From contig OX465581.1 of the NCBI GenBank assembly GCA_950022655.1, positions 36,303,300 through 36,367,299 on the forward strand: a stretch of DNA of 64,000 bases, read 5' to 3'. The notes under the pieces were generated by a model that saw only the letters and a list, made by a program, of their open reading frames with translations, did not search any database and was not told the origin of the DNA. Source of the stretch: Alentia gelatinosa. Taxonomy: Eukaryota; Annelida; Polychaeta; Phyllodocida; Polynoidae. Shown here piece after piece: positions 13,015 to 24,794 of this stretch. A program made the translations under genes and the position numbers. Within the stretch, counting starts at the first letter, position 1. The number at the start of each line of letters is the position of its first letter.

Positions 13015-16000
13015 TGTTACCCTTAAACTGAGCCAGCATCGTATTCTTTCAAGTGATGAGAGCAAACTGTAGAGCTGGAGAGACAGGAAATGGCTGTCGA
13101 GTATTGGTCCAAGGTGAAAATAGCGAATTGTTAAGAAATATCTACAGCCATACGGCATGATATGAAATACAATCTTGGAAAAGTCTCAAGGATCAGCATA
13201 CGGAAGAAACAGACGGATTTTCTTGATGGATGATAATAGTTTTACGTTGCGATTAGTTACTCGGGCAGTGAGGCTAATGAGTTGAGGATATTTTTAGCGG
13301 TGTCTCTAAGCTCCAATTAGCTCGATGTATGCTCAATTAGCAGCACGAGTATTCCCGCTGTATAGATGAAAGGTTTCTTAACATATCAGTGATTCAAAAG
13401 AGTCTTTCAGTTTCAGAATACACGCTGATATTATGTCTATTATGAACTGAAAAAGTCGGCTTCATAGGCGGGATTGTTTCTCATGAGAACTGTTTGTGAG
13501 GTTATAACACGAAGGATTGAGTCCGGAGGAAAGGAATTCAAAATAAAAAAAGCCTACCGTGTATGATGTATTGGCATGACTGATATGCCACGGATAACCA
13601 ATAGGCTTTACAGTCGTTAAACATAACGTACAGCGCTTCCTTGAAGTCATGGGTGACTGAACATACACTATTGCTCATTCATCTGAATTAGAGCAGCAGT
13701 CAGCCCAACCCATGCATTACCCGTATAAGCAGCGTTATATGTATGAATGCTATGTTCATCGCTCATACAGATATGTTTACATCTAAGTGTATTGGCGATG
13801 TGTGTAGTGAATAGCCATGGTTTATCTGTATGTATGAGGGCCTTTGCAACGCAGATGGGTATCAGTCAATCAGTCTCGTTGTTAGGAAAACAGTAGGCAG
13901 CTCAAGTGGCGGTCACTGATCATTTGTCTGGTACCAACACAGCCCTCTTTGGAGAAATACGACAGTGTTTACAAAAACACCAATGGCGCCTAAGGTTCCG
14001 TTACATGCTACTAATGATAAAATGTGAAGTGAAAAACAACATATGGAACCTGATAGAATATTGTTAGGAATACAGTGTCATACTTGTGTATTACAATACA
14101 GATATTATATCATATAGATAGTAAGCAGCATTGCCTGTAGCGTACATATATTCATTTCTTTCTTCCATCAATCACTTAGCCTTCATATATGAATAGCAGC
14201 TATATGGTTTCTGTCAGATATCCAGCACCTGTATGGTGGGGGCGGGTGTGTTGTGTGTGTGCGGTGTGGGCGAACAGGAGGTTTGCAGTAAGCATGTCCT
14301 AAATTGATATAGGAATAAAGCCATACGAGTGGCCTCTATCATCCAGCCTGTGTTTGACGATTGTGTCAGAATAGGAAGGAATGATTGATCACTGATCAAT
14401 TGGCAGATAGAAATCCTCGCAGCCCACCCAAAATGAACAGCCAGAGAATCATATGGCCCTGCTCAATATTGCACCTACATGTATATTGCCTCTCAGTGCC
14501 ACATCGATCTATTAAAGCTTTATACATTTACACATATCAGTAGTTTTTTTAAAGAATTTTGTTCCCTTCGCGATGCTATATTCCTGAACATGACCGTTAC
14601 GATTTGATATATTTAGGATTTTCACGGTACAGGAAAATTCAATTTTATGAGAATTCCGAGGAGAGTTGCATCGATATTAAGTGAACGCTGCTATCACCAC
14701 CCAAGTGTAGCTGGCCTACTTATTGGTCCGTATATCCCTAGAGAGACATGGCTCATTCATGACCCAGTGATTGCAGACGTAACGGTTATTTCGGTGGGTA
14801 TTGGTGCGTCCAAGAGAGTATAAAATACTGAAGGGGGATGTATTCGCATTATGAGGGAATATAGTCATTGAGTCCGTAGTGGTGGCCGTTCGAGGTCTTT
14901 CATCCCGTAACTACGGCCCGACGTCGTAGGCACTGGGCCATAGTTACGTGATAAAAGACTGAGAACAGCTACCACTACGGGCTCATTAAGTACGTTTTCT
15001 TATCATTATTATATACATGCAAATCACGAATAAGAGCATTTTATGCACAGCCTGACAGTGCACCCGAACATGTCATGCCTAGCAAAATGTAGTACAGTGT
15101 ATTTCATAGACATTTGTCCACAGGTATATGATTATAATACACGTAACCTTGAGCTATATATACGTATTTCAATCTAAAGACATTTACAGAGACCGTAGGT
15201 AGCATGTGTTAAATACTTAACGTGCGGACATGTGGGGGATGGGAGCGGTGATGAATTGTAGAATAAAGACGATGACATATACGTTTGACATCAGATGCGC
15301 TTGCTGTATGTACCCTAACGTTTCGTATACGTACAGAATTCTGCACACACACATTGAGATTAGATCGGTAAATGCTTTACGGATGTCGCCTGTATGATAT
15401 TACATACGGCCACTGCCAAGCGAGCTGCTCCCACGCCTCGGGCAGAATGTGAGCAGCTCAGTGGAGCTCAGAGCAGCTCACTCCGCATACACACAGTGAT
15501 GGCCTGTTCAGCCACGGCCCACATCCACCGGGCCATCCCCATCCACCAACACCCAAACGGTGACATCCTACCACCAGCCACCCAGACTCCCTCCGCTGCC
15601 CCAGCGGTCGGCCCCATCCACACCCCACATCGCCGCCAAGCAGGGCGCGGTTGGCACAAGACACTTCAGATATTGATTGGTATTCAAGGAAGCAGCGGAG
15701 TCAGCCTGACGTTACTGTCGGTGTCACAGCTGTATCTGCTGTCACGTTCACTGTCAACAACAAGATTACCATCTCTGCCATCCAGTGATTTAATCTGATG
15801 TTTACGAGAGGTTATATGTGCTTGATACTAGATGTTGTTACAAAGAAGCTGCACCTTAGCCTGTGTAAATGTGGACGAGATATTGTTTTATCTACAAATT
15901 ACAGTAATCTAATCCTTACTAAAGATATATTTTACCATGACATAGGCTGCCATGCCTAGGTATTCTAGGTTTTATAAGCAGTTTGGAACAGTATCAGACG

Positions 16001-17426
16001 ATGTTCTGTCTTTCCTTTTTAAATACCCACTGATATGGACACATGGATGTGCATAACTGTAGAAGAGGAATACATAATTAGAGTTCGTATCTTAATCCAC
16101 TACAAATTAAGATACGCCACACATCAGTCATGTAATAACCACCTAATTATGTTCTTTACTGCTATGAAGACATTAGTGACTCCCTACCATAATCATGGTA
16201 AAAATAGACCGTGAAGTGAGGAAAATTACGTAGTCCTCAACCTTTGAGGTTGACAGAGTACCACGGTAGTACTCCACCATCTTTTCAATCTGGTAATTAC
16301 CAGCTTTTACTTCACATAACAAGCAGTCCACTAATTTGGTGTTTATAGCTTGTTTACCACATATATTCACGTATTGCATTCCACTATGTATAAGTGTTTT
16401 TAGAAAAGAAAATCGCAAATAACCACGTAACCATTTCTGATTCCATACCGCGGGAATATTCCCTGATGTGTACGCATTCACCTAATGACGATACCAGAAA
16501 AGAAAACATGCACCCAGTCCTTGTTAATTCCCAGCATTAAGCTTGTCGATGGTGCACTGTAGGCAGTATGACACTTGACCGGTAATCGATAACGCCACTT
16601 CAACAATAACATCATTATAACGCAAAATGACCCACATTGAGCCACAGGGAGGTTTCATAACCACTCATTAATTCAGTGCATGGGGTCTGAGGATATAGCC
16701 CTGTAGAGTGCTTCCCCCTGGTGTTAAACATGGGAGGTACAAGTAGTGGCTCGAATGGAAGTAGTAGGGAGAGAATACTGGCCTCAGTCCCTGTATCTTG
16801 CCTCCTACCCCTGCCGCCACCGCTGGAAATTCTATGCGATTCAAGTCTTTTTGCTAGGGACACCATAGGATTAGTCAAACCATTGAATAAAACATGATAT
16901 ACTTTCCGCTGGGGTGTTACTGTGGGAAGCTTCTAATCGCATTGGTGTCTGTTCATATTTCGGTATTTCTCTTTTTGATATAAACTATTTATATACACTT
17001 TCCCAACTCCTCATTTGATGATCTCGGATGTGTTCATCGGAGAAACTTCTCTTATTCGATGTAGACAATTAATTTCACGTAGAAAATTATTTCCAAGAAT
17101 ACAGTGAAGCAAACTCTCTTCTTCGCCCCAGTGACCGTGGGTGTTATACTTGTATATCATGCAAAACCCTTTTTAGTCATCCGCATCTCATAGATTCGAT
17201 CTTGCTGTCACATGTTTGTCCTATGAGACTGCTCACTTTGTATGCATATTTGTGGAACTACATGTAAAAATCCCCAAAGTTGTCAATTGTACTTCCTTGA
17301 TTGAAATTTAAACAAAAAACAAAAAACAAAAAAACACACTGGCACAAAATCCTGAGTTGCTCGTGATGTTCCAAAGCACCAGACTTGTGATGAGTTTCTC
17401 ACCCTTGTTGTTTGTTGTCATTGCAG
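13015..17426. other. Probably receptor intron or upstream DNA
   Basis: No exon recognised. It includes palindromic element P, a perfect 11-base inverted repeat (16,086-16,096 and 16,106-16,116), and a GC-rich block at 15,420-15,660 with GAGCAGCTC repeats. It ends in the pyrimidine tract of a receptor splice acceptor. Confidence 0.4.
14868..14988. mobile_element. Palindromic element P, copy 1
   Basis: About 52-base arms. The left runs TTGAGTCCGTAGTGGTGGCC to ACTACGGCCC; the right arm ends ACCACTACGGGCTCATTA. The arms pair at most positions around a 15-base loop. It is followed by TACGTTTTCTTATCAT, which also follows copy 2. Confidence 0.75.
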
Positions 17427-17614
17427 ACTGGATTACTGTGGTATAGCGCTGCTGACGATGGGTTCCTTCGTGCCCTGGTTGTACTACAGTTTCTACTGCC
17501 GACTGGAACCGAAGATCACCTACCTCGTTCTCATCTTTGTTCTCGGCACTGCGTGCATCATTGTATCCATGTGGGACAAGTTCGCCGAACCTAAATACAG
17601 AGCCGTCAGGGCAG
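17427..17614 (+). CDS. Adiponectin receptor (PAQR family), internal coding exon, first of three visible
   Basis: This exon begins a 169-residue C-terminal part of an adiponectin receptor (AdipoR1/2 type, PAQR family), a seven-helix membrane protein with ceramidase-like zinc chemistry. It follows a pyrimidine-rich acceptor ending TTGCAG and ends at donor CAG/GTAAGA. The first base completes a codon of an unseen exon, and the last base is the first of a split codon. The translation starts LDYCGIALLTMGSFVPWLYY, matching the family's third helix, and continues through the next helix to MWDKFAEPKYRAVRA. The Asp of LDYCG corresponds to human AdipoR1 Asp208, which holds the zinc-bound water. Human AdipoR1 has 375 residues, and the visible 169 match roughly 207-375. 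The upstream part with the first zinc histidine was not found in the preceding 17.4 kb, so those exons probably lie left of the window. The family assignment is secure. I cannot tell AdipoR1 from AdipoR2, and invertebrates often have one gene. Confidence 0.95.
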
Positions 17615-17626
17615 GTAAGAATAAAC

Positions 17627-17895
17627 TAGGGCCAAATAGTATGTTCATCATTGATGAATGAGCGTACAATTATAATGAATAACAACTGAAAGGTTTGGGT
17701 TACATTCAGTATATGGATCGTTTTCTGTAGCCCACTTGCACACCGAATGGCCCACTGACTCTAGGGTCTAAATATATCAAGCTCCAGTAGGTCAATCAAG
17801 TATTTCGGTATTGAGTGATTGGTCATGGTCATTGGCACGCTTCTAATACACTGAGACACTGGCACCCTGCTCCTTTGGCAGTATCACAGTGAGTT
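17627..17895 (+). repeat. Dispersed repeat R2, copy 1 (receptor intron)
   Basis: Shares GTATGTTCA, ATTGATG-ATGAGCG, GGTCAAT-AGGTATTTCGGT-like, TGATTGGTCATGGTCA and GACACTGG blocks with 50,326-50,650 in the same order. It begins 13 bases after a receptor splice donor. Confidence 0.6.
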
Positions 17896-18015
17896 GCATG
17901 CATATAGTGAAGGGATAGTGTTTTTGCAGTACGCTGAAAGCATATATGTGACCACGCTAACCTTTGGGCAACGTATACAAATACGAAATAAAAAGAAGAA
18001 AATAAACCTAATTGC

Positions 18016-18350
18016 AGAGATGGCAGCTTTCCACTTTTCCACGGAAATCCATGTTTTCATTTTCTGTATACAAAAGTCTTTTTACTTGTGTGAAACAAAG
18101 ATATGAATTTAGTCTCGTTCATAGCCAATAACACAGTACATTGTAGTTTGAATCTCTCCAGAGAACATTGGATGTTAAACTACTCAAACAAACAAAATAA
18201 ACAAACAAACAAACAGACAAACAAACAAACAAACAAATCTCCAAAGACCCTGAGCCATAGCCATGGCCGACACGGTGTGTTTTCTATGTTTCCTAGGTCC
18301 CTTAGCAGCTGGAAATATTATCACTATTTTTCTGACCCTATTTGACATCC
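18016..18350 (+). repeat. Dispersed R1 repeat, copy 6, in receptor intron
   Basis: Starts AGAGATGGCAGC with ACGGAAATCC, TGTGAAACAAAG and TCTCGTTCATAGCC boxes, and ends TGACCCTATTTGACATCC. It contains an inserted CAAA microsatellite (18,186-18,238). It lies between the first two visible receptor exons. Confidence 0.8.
18186..18238 (+). repeat. (CAAA)n microsatellite
   Basis: About 13 imperfect CAAA units, inside R1 copy 6. Confidence 0.9.
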
Positions 18351-18936
18351 ATGCAGTGTAGATTGTAATGCCAATCTTTGTTTGCTAATTAAATAGTATA
18401 GGTATGGGTTTGGGCGAAACTCGTATAACTAAAGAACACATCCCTTCCACTCAATTTTACAATCTTTTTATTGTATGTTAGTTTTGATACCGTTGGAGTA
18501 TGATATTGTTTGATGATTTAACTCTTGATAACTGTGCGGATATGACAACAATGCCTGATAGCGAATGACTGCCCATCTTCTCACTAGTATTTTGTTCACA
18601 GGGTGTTTTTTCCAGTAACCTCCGCTCTGTATAGGCCAGAAAAATTACGACCACCCACAATGCTATATCAAAGGCCAATCCTTCTCATACCATGTCCATG
18701 TCGTGTGGGAAGTAAAAGAACTCTCACCTCAGTAAATCTGTAGGGGTGAGATTTCTACCTAAATTCATCTCATAGATCTGATCAAACCCAAAGTAAGTCT
18801 AATAGAACATTGGCCGTTAAACTACCCCAAAAAAACAAACAAAAAAAACCCCAGTGAATTACACGCTCCCTATAGGTTAAGTATGGAGACTCCATATTCA
18901 GTGGATACTAAATGCCCACATGTGTTGCTCTTGTAG

Positions 18937-19130
18937 CCGTGTTCATCTGTCTCGGCCTGTCGGGCGTCATCCCAGCCATGCACTACATGATCACAGAGGG
19001 AGTGAGTGAGCCGGCCAACGTAGCGGCGCTCGGCTGGCTCGTCCTCATGGCCGTGCTCTACATCTCAGGCGCCCTCATCTACGCCATGCGGATACCCGAG
19101 CGTATCTGGCCCGGCAAGTTCGACATCTGG
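18937..19130 (+). CDS. Adiponectin receptor, penultimate coding exon
   Basis: The acceptor is TTGTAG and the donor GG/GTAAGA, giving a 1,322-base upstream intron. The first two bases complete an Ala codon begun in the previous exon, and the exon ends in phase 0. The 64 following codons encode two further transmembrane helices, VFICLGLSGVIPAMHYMITE and LGWLVLMAVLYISGALIYAM. They are followed by the family-specific loop RIPERIWPGKFDIW, which closely matches the vertebrate RIPERFFPGKFDIW. There are no frameshifts or stops. Codon third positions are strongly C/G-biased, unlike the AT-rich introns, which supports a functional exon. The upstream intron carries one copy of the dispersed R1 repeat and a CAAA microsatellite. 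Confidence 0.95.
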
Positions 19131-19715
19131 GTAAGACGCAATTTCACGCTGAATTGATTTTGTTTAGTCTGTGGTGTCGCCTAGAAGACCCTGCAGGGGT
19201 AGTACTGATGAAGTGAAAGAGAGTAAAGGGGGTTGGAGGAGGGATGGCTGAAAACTTGTTGAATTATTTCTACACAGGCCTTTTATTATACCCACCACTG
19301 AAATGGAAGATTTTTTTTAAAGAATATCTCTTGGTAGGGATAAGCACGTTGCTTTAAGTTTCAAACTCTGATATGTACACTTCTCTAGACCTTATGTCGG
19401 GATTAAGAAAATTGAATGATCGTATATGAATAATGTGGACATTTTCAAAATCTTTAATTTTAACTGGCAGAATCTCAGTTATAGAAGGACTGGTTCTAAT
19501 ACTTGGCCAGTATCGATTGACAATCAATTTGAATATTCCTAAGGTGTGATAGATAAACAAACATATATACACACATGTATACGCAAGAATGAGCCATTAT
19601 GAGAAAGACAATGATCCAAGTCGTTAGAATAGACAAGTTATGCTTATCTGGCTATTAAATACACAATTATTATGGATGCATTTAAGCGGTCTGACATACA
19701 GACACTCTCATACAC

Positions 19716-19944
19716 ATTCCAAGGAAATCCTTGTTTCAATTTCCAGTTTATAAAACTCTGTTTATGTGTGTGTGTAAAACAAAGATAGTGTATATCAATA
19801 AACTTTGGTTCAAACCTCCCCACACACCCCAGCTCCGTTCCATGGCCAGCAACGATGTGTTTTCCATGTTTTCTCAGCCACTCTAAGGTAGTAAATTCCA
19901 CATAAAAACACTTCCTCCTTTATTCATGACCCCAACTGACATCC
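19716..19944 (+). repeat. Dispersed R1 repeat, copy 7 (5'-truncated), in receptor intron
   Basis: Starts inside the family at TTCCAAGGAAATCCTTG, missing the GAGATGGCAG head. It retains CCACACACCCCAGCTCC, GATGTGTTTTCCATG and the ACCCCAACTGACATCCC end. It lies 119 bases before the last receptor exon. Confidence 0.8.
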
Positions 19945-20063
19945 CAAGTTGGGGTAGGGTATTTCTCTACTCAAAGTAGACTAAACCCCAACACCCTTGG
20001 GGTCCCTTGAAAACATTTTTTCCCTCAAAATTCCTGTTCTAATCCTGTCCCTTTATTTCACAG

Positions 20064-20192
20064 TTCCAGAGCCACCAGATTTTCCACATGTTCGTGGTGG
20101 CGGCCGCCTTCGTGCACTACCACGGCATCTCGGAGATCGCCAACTACAGACTGACCTTCGGCGACTGTATAGACGAGACGGAGACGTCCTAG
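20064..20192 (+). CDS. Adiponectin receptor, terminal coding exon with stop
   Basis: The exon follows acceptor TTTCACAG after a 933-base intron. It encodes 42 residues and a TAG stop. It holds the last helix, with the PAQR signature SHQIFHMFVVAAAFVHYHG. The two histidines of HQIFH correspond to human AdipoR1 His337 and His341, which with His191 bind the catalytic zinc, so this part of the active site is intact. The C-terminal tail ends in acidic GDCIDETETS, similar in length to the vertebrate tail. A (CCCG)5 tract and two perfect CRE palindromes follow within 130 bases of the stop, probably in the 3' UTR. Candidate poly(A) signals are far downstream (AATAAA at 22,802 and 22,963), so the 3' end is uncertain. 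Confidence 0.95.
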   Translation, partial: FQSHQIFHMFVVAAAFVHYHGISEIANYRLTFGDCIDETETS

Positions 20193-20258
20193 ACAGGAGC
20201 ACAACCCCTACGACGCACATTGTGATTCCTACCCGAGTGGACGCCCACCTCACGTCAT

Positions 20259-20278
20259 CCCGCCCGCCCGCCCGCCCG
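20259..20278 (+). repeat. (CCCG)5 microsatellite
   Basis: Five CCCG units 66 bases after the receptor stop. Confidence 0.9.
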
Positions 20279-20302
20279 TTAGGGGGCACCACCAGGCCAC
20301 CC

Positions 20303-20321
20303 TGACGTCACGGTGACGTCA
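20303..20321. promoter_or_regulatory. Tandem perfect CRE palindromes (two TGACGTCA)
   Basis: TGACGTCA occurs at 20,303-20,310 and again at 20,314-20,321. The start-to-start spacing is 11 bases, about one helical turn. TGACGTCA is the classic CREB/ATF site. The pair sits 111 bases after the receptor stop codon. Confidence 0.5.
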
Positions 20322-23300
20322 CAGGCGACGTTACCAAAAAAGGCCACAAGAAGTGCGACGTCCGAGCGGAGGACCACAGGAGGCGGGCATGTGGTGGTAA
20401 AGAAGCGCACTCCTCTCATTTTTGTGGCCTGACTGTGAGTGTGTGGGTAGAGAGCGCCGTTGAACGCGGCATCACGGACCAGAGGTTGGGCTCACTAACG
20501 GTCTATCACTTCTCTACTCACATTGGACGTTACGTGTACAACTACTCAACATGGTGATTTTTCTTTCTCTCCCCTTTTTATGTTTTTGTTGTGGATTAAC
20601 AAATATCCACACGTTACGATTTTAAACAAATAAGTATTCGTCACTTGTGTTTTGATCATGAGTGGCGCACTGTTAAATGGAAGCTGAGTACTAATTGATG
20701 TCGTAGATTTAATCGCTGAATGACGGTGTAGGGTGGAGAGGTACATGACGAATCCAGCTGGTATGGATGGAAACAAACACAGACTGATGATAATCTCAGC
20801 ATTTCTATCGCTGCTACTACCGTGTAGGTAGGTTTGTCTCGTAATGGCCAAACATGAAGTTGTAACAAATATGACACTATGTGGAACATACCCGCCCCTG
20901 GCCGGTCTGTGCCACGCGAAGTCAGCCCCGAGAAACACTAGGTTTGCGTTTATATTATAATATATATTGATATAAGTTATTATTACTCATTGTAGTGTGT
21001 TGTTTATATGTAGCTGCTGCGAACGTATATAAGCGACCGGAGAATGCGGTATGACTGTAAAAACGTATGCCGTGTGGTATATATGTCATATATATATCCA
21101 AATTGCAGAAAACAATGCAACCCAATCCTACGAGAATCCCTGTGAGGAAAGGCACAGGCAACTATTTATACTGTAAAGTAACCAAAATGAAAAAGCCGAA
21201 AAAAAAATCCTCACTAATGGAACTGATATAGTGTATCTCTACATTTACATAGGTAACAGTGACCATGTTAATATTGGGATATGGATGTTTTGAATGTCAG
21301 ACGAGTGGAACGTGTTCTAGTTTAGGGGATTTCTTTTTGACAGTCCAAGCTAGTCATATTCTAGCCTGAAACAAATATATGGAGACAGTGTTGTAGGTAC
21401 GAGCAACTCTGTTCATTGAAATAATGGTACAGCGGAGGTCTGGCTCTGTCTAGTGTGTCATGGTAGGTTATAACTCACAAGGCGCCTTGTGAAAAGAGAG
21501 TGGTTCAGACGGAGAAGTTACCAACTTCTGTCCCCATAGATGACTGCTATCATTGTTCTGCTGTATATAGAAGATAACTCTCATGCATAATAATGCCTCT
21601 ATATTATTTCCTTAAGGCTATACAATGCCTACTTTCACTAGACATAAAGTATAAGGAAAATGAGGCTCTTGCCGTGAAAACGTCCCTCTTTATCCAAGAT
21701 CTCTATTTCCTGTTACTCGAGCCTTATCATATGAGAGGATTATAGTTTCTTAGAGGGGAATTCCCTACATTTGACACTAAGGGCATGAAGGAAATTGGAA
21801 CTTTGAGACTCATAGATACCCTGTACAGCTACTGTAACTACTGTCATGTTTCCCACTTATCAGATAGATCTAAAACATTTTTTTATATATTTGTATCGGT
21901 GTGAAAGGAGAAGCATACAAAGGGTGTTATCACATACACAGAGTGAATTAGTTTCATACCCGTAAGGACGGCCGAGGGTTATTGGTGGACACCCAGCGGG
22001 GCCTGTCTTCACCCACCAGTGTTCGCCATTGACATCTGGGCAGCCATTGGTTGACGGCCTCCATAATTAACATGTGATATAAAGAATGGATCCTACCCGC
22101 CTAATATGTCTGTGATCCCCTTCCAGATAAACCAAATAACAGCGCTTCAGTCTCCTATGTAAATCTTTCAGCAATGTATGAAGCAGATTCTTTATTCCTG
22201 ACAATTCGAATTCGGTCAGAAGGGATGGCTATTATTAAAGAGGTGGCAAAGGTTAATGTCGAACACTGTGAATGTGTGTGTGAGGAATGACTGCATGGAG
22301 AATGCCTGGTGTAATGTTACAATGAAAAATGACTGAAACCGGGGTAAATGCTACTAAATAGAGTAGTAAGGGATATGGGTGGGACATGGAAGGGTTTGTT
22401 TTAGCCAGCGGGTCCTTTTTATTACAATAGATATATCCAGTGGAGTAACTAGTGGTATGATATGTATAAATATATATGGTGTGGTGAAGGTAAAGGCTTT
22501 GGCCTGTTTAGGGAAGGGAAGGGAAGGTAGGGATGGTACATTTCCGCCTTTGGACAAACTACTGTCCGATTGTTGGTTGTTACATTGTTACTAATTAACA
22601 TCAAGTCTCGTGTATACCTCAGCTTCAGTTTTCTCACTTGGTCAGTAATGTTATTATCAACATTATGTTTTTTTATGTCGCTTCCCACCCACCTTCAACT
22701 CACCGCTAGTCTAAGTGATTTTGTGTCGAGAGTATATTTCAGTCAGGATAGTTCTACCTTGGGCCTCTTTGATTAGAAGTTTTAACTGGTATTTTGACCA
22801 AAATAAAAATCCCTGGCAATCAGAATGCGAACTTTCAAATGTATGTGGCCGGTATGCTATGCCTTAACGTATCACATCCGTGACCATATGACTGTGTGCA
22901 TGAGTGTGCGAAAAGTCATTGGTTATCACAATATTCTGGTTGACTATCTCACATCTGAGCCAAATAAAACACACACTGAGCGAGGCGAGAACTGAGGTTT
23001 TGTTTTTTTTCTTTGCTTTTAAATAGGATATTTATACACTAATACTAGCATAAAACGTGATATTATTTAATTATACGCTACCGTATTCAGAGGTGTCCCT
23101 TTGTTTTGATAATGAATAACTGCCGCTGGTACGCAAACGTAAACCAAATAATGTATTTTTTAACTCTCCCTTTCATCTGTTTTGTTATGTCTTACATAAC
23201 TGATTTAATTTATGTAGACCACTAATATGTCTTTTTTAAAGATATAGATGATGTGTATAAATGACTGATAGTGGAGGCTTTTGTCACTTTATCTTTTTGT

Positions 23301-24186
23301 TTTTGAGTGTACGAACACTTGATGAAATGATGGCCGATGACATTTGGCCGTATATTCAACACGTAAGCAGTTAGGTAGTAAACTAGGGGGAACGTAAAAA
23401 GACCCAAAAAGATATACTCTTCATGTTAGACTCGCAGCTTGTGGCATAGCGCTGCCGCCAAATGCAGCGCCGTATCGGTGAGACTAATCCTATTGTTATT
23501 AATATGGGGTGCCTGGTCAGCGCAGGAGACCAGGGTAGGGCTACGTCTTTGTATTAAACATGTAATATCCCGGAACGATGTAAGCTGAAGTCTGTATGAG
23601 TAATAGCAGTCTGCGCATGTAATAGCAGACTGCGTGTGGCATGGGAAGAAACAAGGCGAAGCCGGCTCAATGTTATAGAAATATCCCTCAATCTGGATGG
23701 CGGTTCCCAATGAGAAACGTGTTAACGCGGACCCAGTCCACCCAATGACTGACATGTAGTCAACTCAAAGCCTGAGAATCCAAATTCCTCCTCCTAAATT
23801 GTACTCAACAACCAGAATCTATTCGTACTTATGTGTGCAAGGTACGCCTACTACCCAACTAAGACAGTGATTAAAAAAAAAAGAAGAAGGAAACTGGAGT
23901 AATGAAATCGTCAAAAAGATCTCGGTTGTGAAAAACATTGGAATAATTCACAGAAGATGGATTCACATCATTATTTCTTATCCTGGATGTAAGATGGATC
24001 ACTGAGCCCGGGTTGGTCACTTTACCATTACTCTGGGCCCACGACTCCGTACTAAAAATGCACTAATGTCTGCATATTAGTGCCTAGGTCTGTGATAGGC
24101 AAAAATCACAATATATGATAAAGCCTTACACTACATCCCTAAAGGGCCTTTAGCCGTCACTTATACTGACGGGGCTAGGGTCAGGT

Positions 24187-24230
24187 CACGTGAGGTGCCA
24201 AGTCACGTGATAACCCAGCTGTACCACGTG
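24187..24230. promoter_or_regulatory. Cluster of three CACGTG E-boxes
   Basis: CACGTG occurs at 24,187-24,192, 24,204-24,209 and 24,225-24,230. The first two are GTCACGTGA, the extended form preferred by MITF/TFE and USF factors. No coding exon is adjacent. Confidence 0.45.
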
Positions 24231-24390
24231 ATGCGATCCGCTCAACCTGTCCCAGTTTACCAATAACCAATCAAACCTAATTGTATTGATTATGAACCCC
24301 TGCCTCACAATTATATTGAGTGTGGAAGTACCTTATACAACATCATGAAAAACGGAGGATTTTTTATTTGACTATTTTCTCTTTTTGAGT

Positions 24391-24480
24391 ACTGGGGCAG
24401 TCTTAATGGTTAATGCACAGACTTGGGGCGGCTGCTCCAAGCACAACCTGGTGAATCGATCGCAGTCATTGGAAGTGACT
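24391..24480 (+). repeat. Possible tRNA-derived SINE head
   Basis: TCTTAATGGTTAATGC resembles a pol III box A, and GGTGAATCGATCGC about 40 bases later resembles a box B. It cannot fold into a standard tRNA, so it is not a tRNA gene. Confidence 0.25.
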
Positions 24481-24692
24481 CAATTCCATTCGATGTGATC
24501 GTCAAGTTTTTTTTCTTATTCTCATTTTGTTAACCGGTTCCGTGTTGCTAGTACGACATGCCCGGTCGCTGTCTTCTAGTGATCGTGGTAGTTTTAGTTT
24601 TCCGTAGAGAAATGTGTTAGAGATTTGCTCATAACTCATGAAGTCCAACGGTCTTGCATAAAACACGCCATTTTGTACATATTGTATTTTCT

Positions 24693-24707
24693 CCCCCCCC
24701 CCCCCCC
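24693..24707 (+). repeat. C15 homopolymer
   Basis: A pure run of 15 C. Confidence 0.95.
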
Positions 24708-24780
24708 TTCTCCCATTTAAGTCGATTATGGTTGCTAGTGATTTCGTTATTCTGTTTTTCAACCTTGATCCACGAGCGTT

Positions 24781-24794
24781 TCACTAGATGGCGT
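24781..24794 (+). promoter_or_regulatory. Weak CTCF-like motif
   Basis: TCACTAGATGGCGT matches 12 of 14 positions of the CTCF core, and a TGACGTCA lies 41 bases after it. Confidence 0.25.

Larger units (their letters stand above)
20193..22968 (+). other. Probable adiponectin receptor 3' UTR and downstream DNA
   Basis: No coding exon is recognised here. The first 150 bases are GC-rich, with (CCCG)5 at 20,259-20,278 and two CRE palindromes. After about 20,560 the sequence becomes AT-rich with TA-rich tracts. AATAAA hexamers occur at 22,802-22,807 and 22,963-22,968. Either could end a long 3' UTR, but the true end cannot be read from sequence. Confidence 0.4.

Noticed and set aside
15394..15798. 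Plus-strand frame of 134 codons
   Set aside because: Pro/Ala/His-rich text from a GC-rich block with open frames on the other strand; no domain and no link to the receptor.
1..17426. Upstream adiponectin receptor exons
   Set aside because: I looked for HTETGN-, SWLFHT- and CHSE-type coding text and found none with splice sites.
24391..24480. tRNA gene
   Set aside because: Box A- and B-like words are present, but no cloverleaf with paired acceptor and anticodon stems can be drawn.
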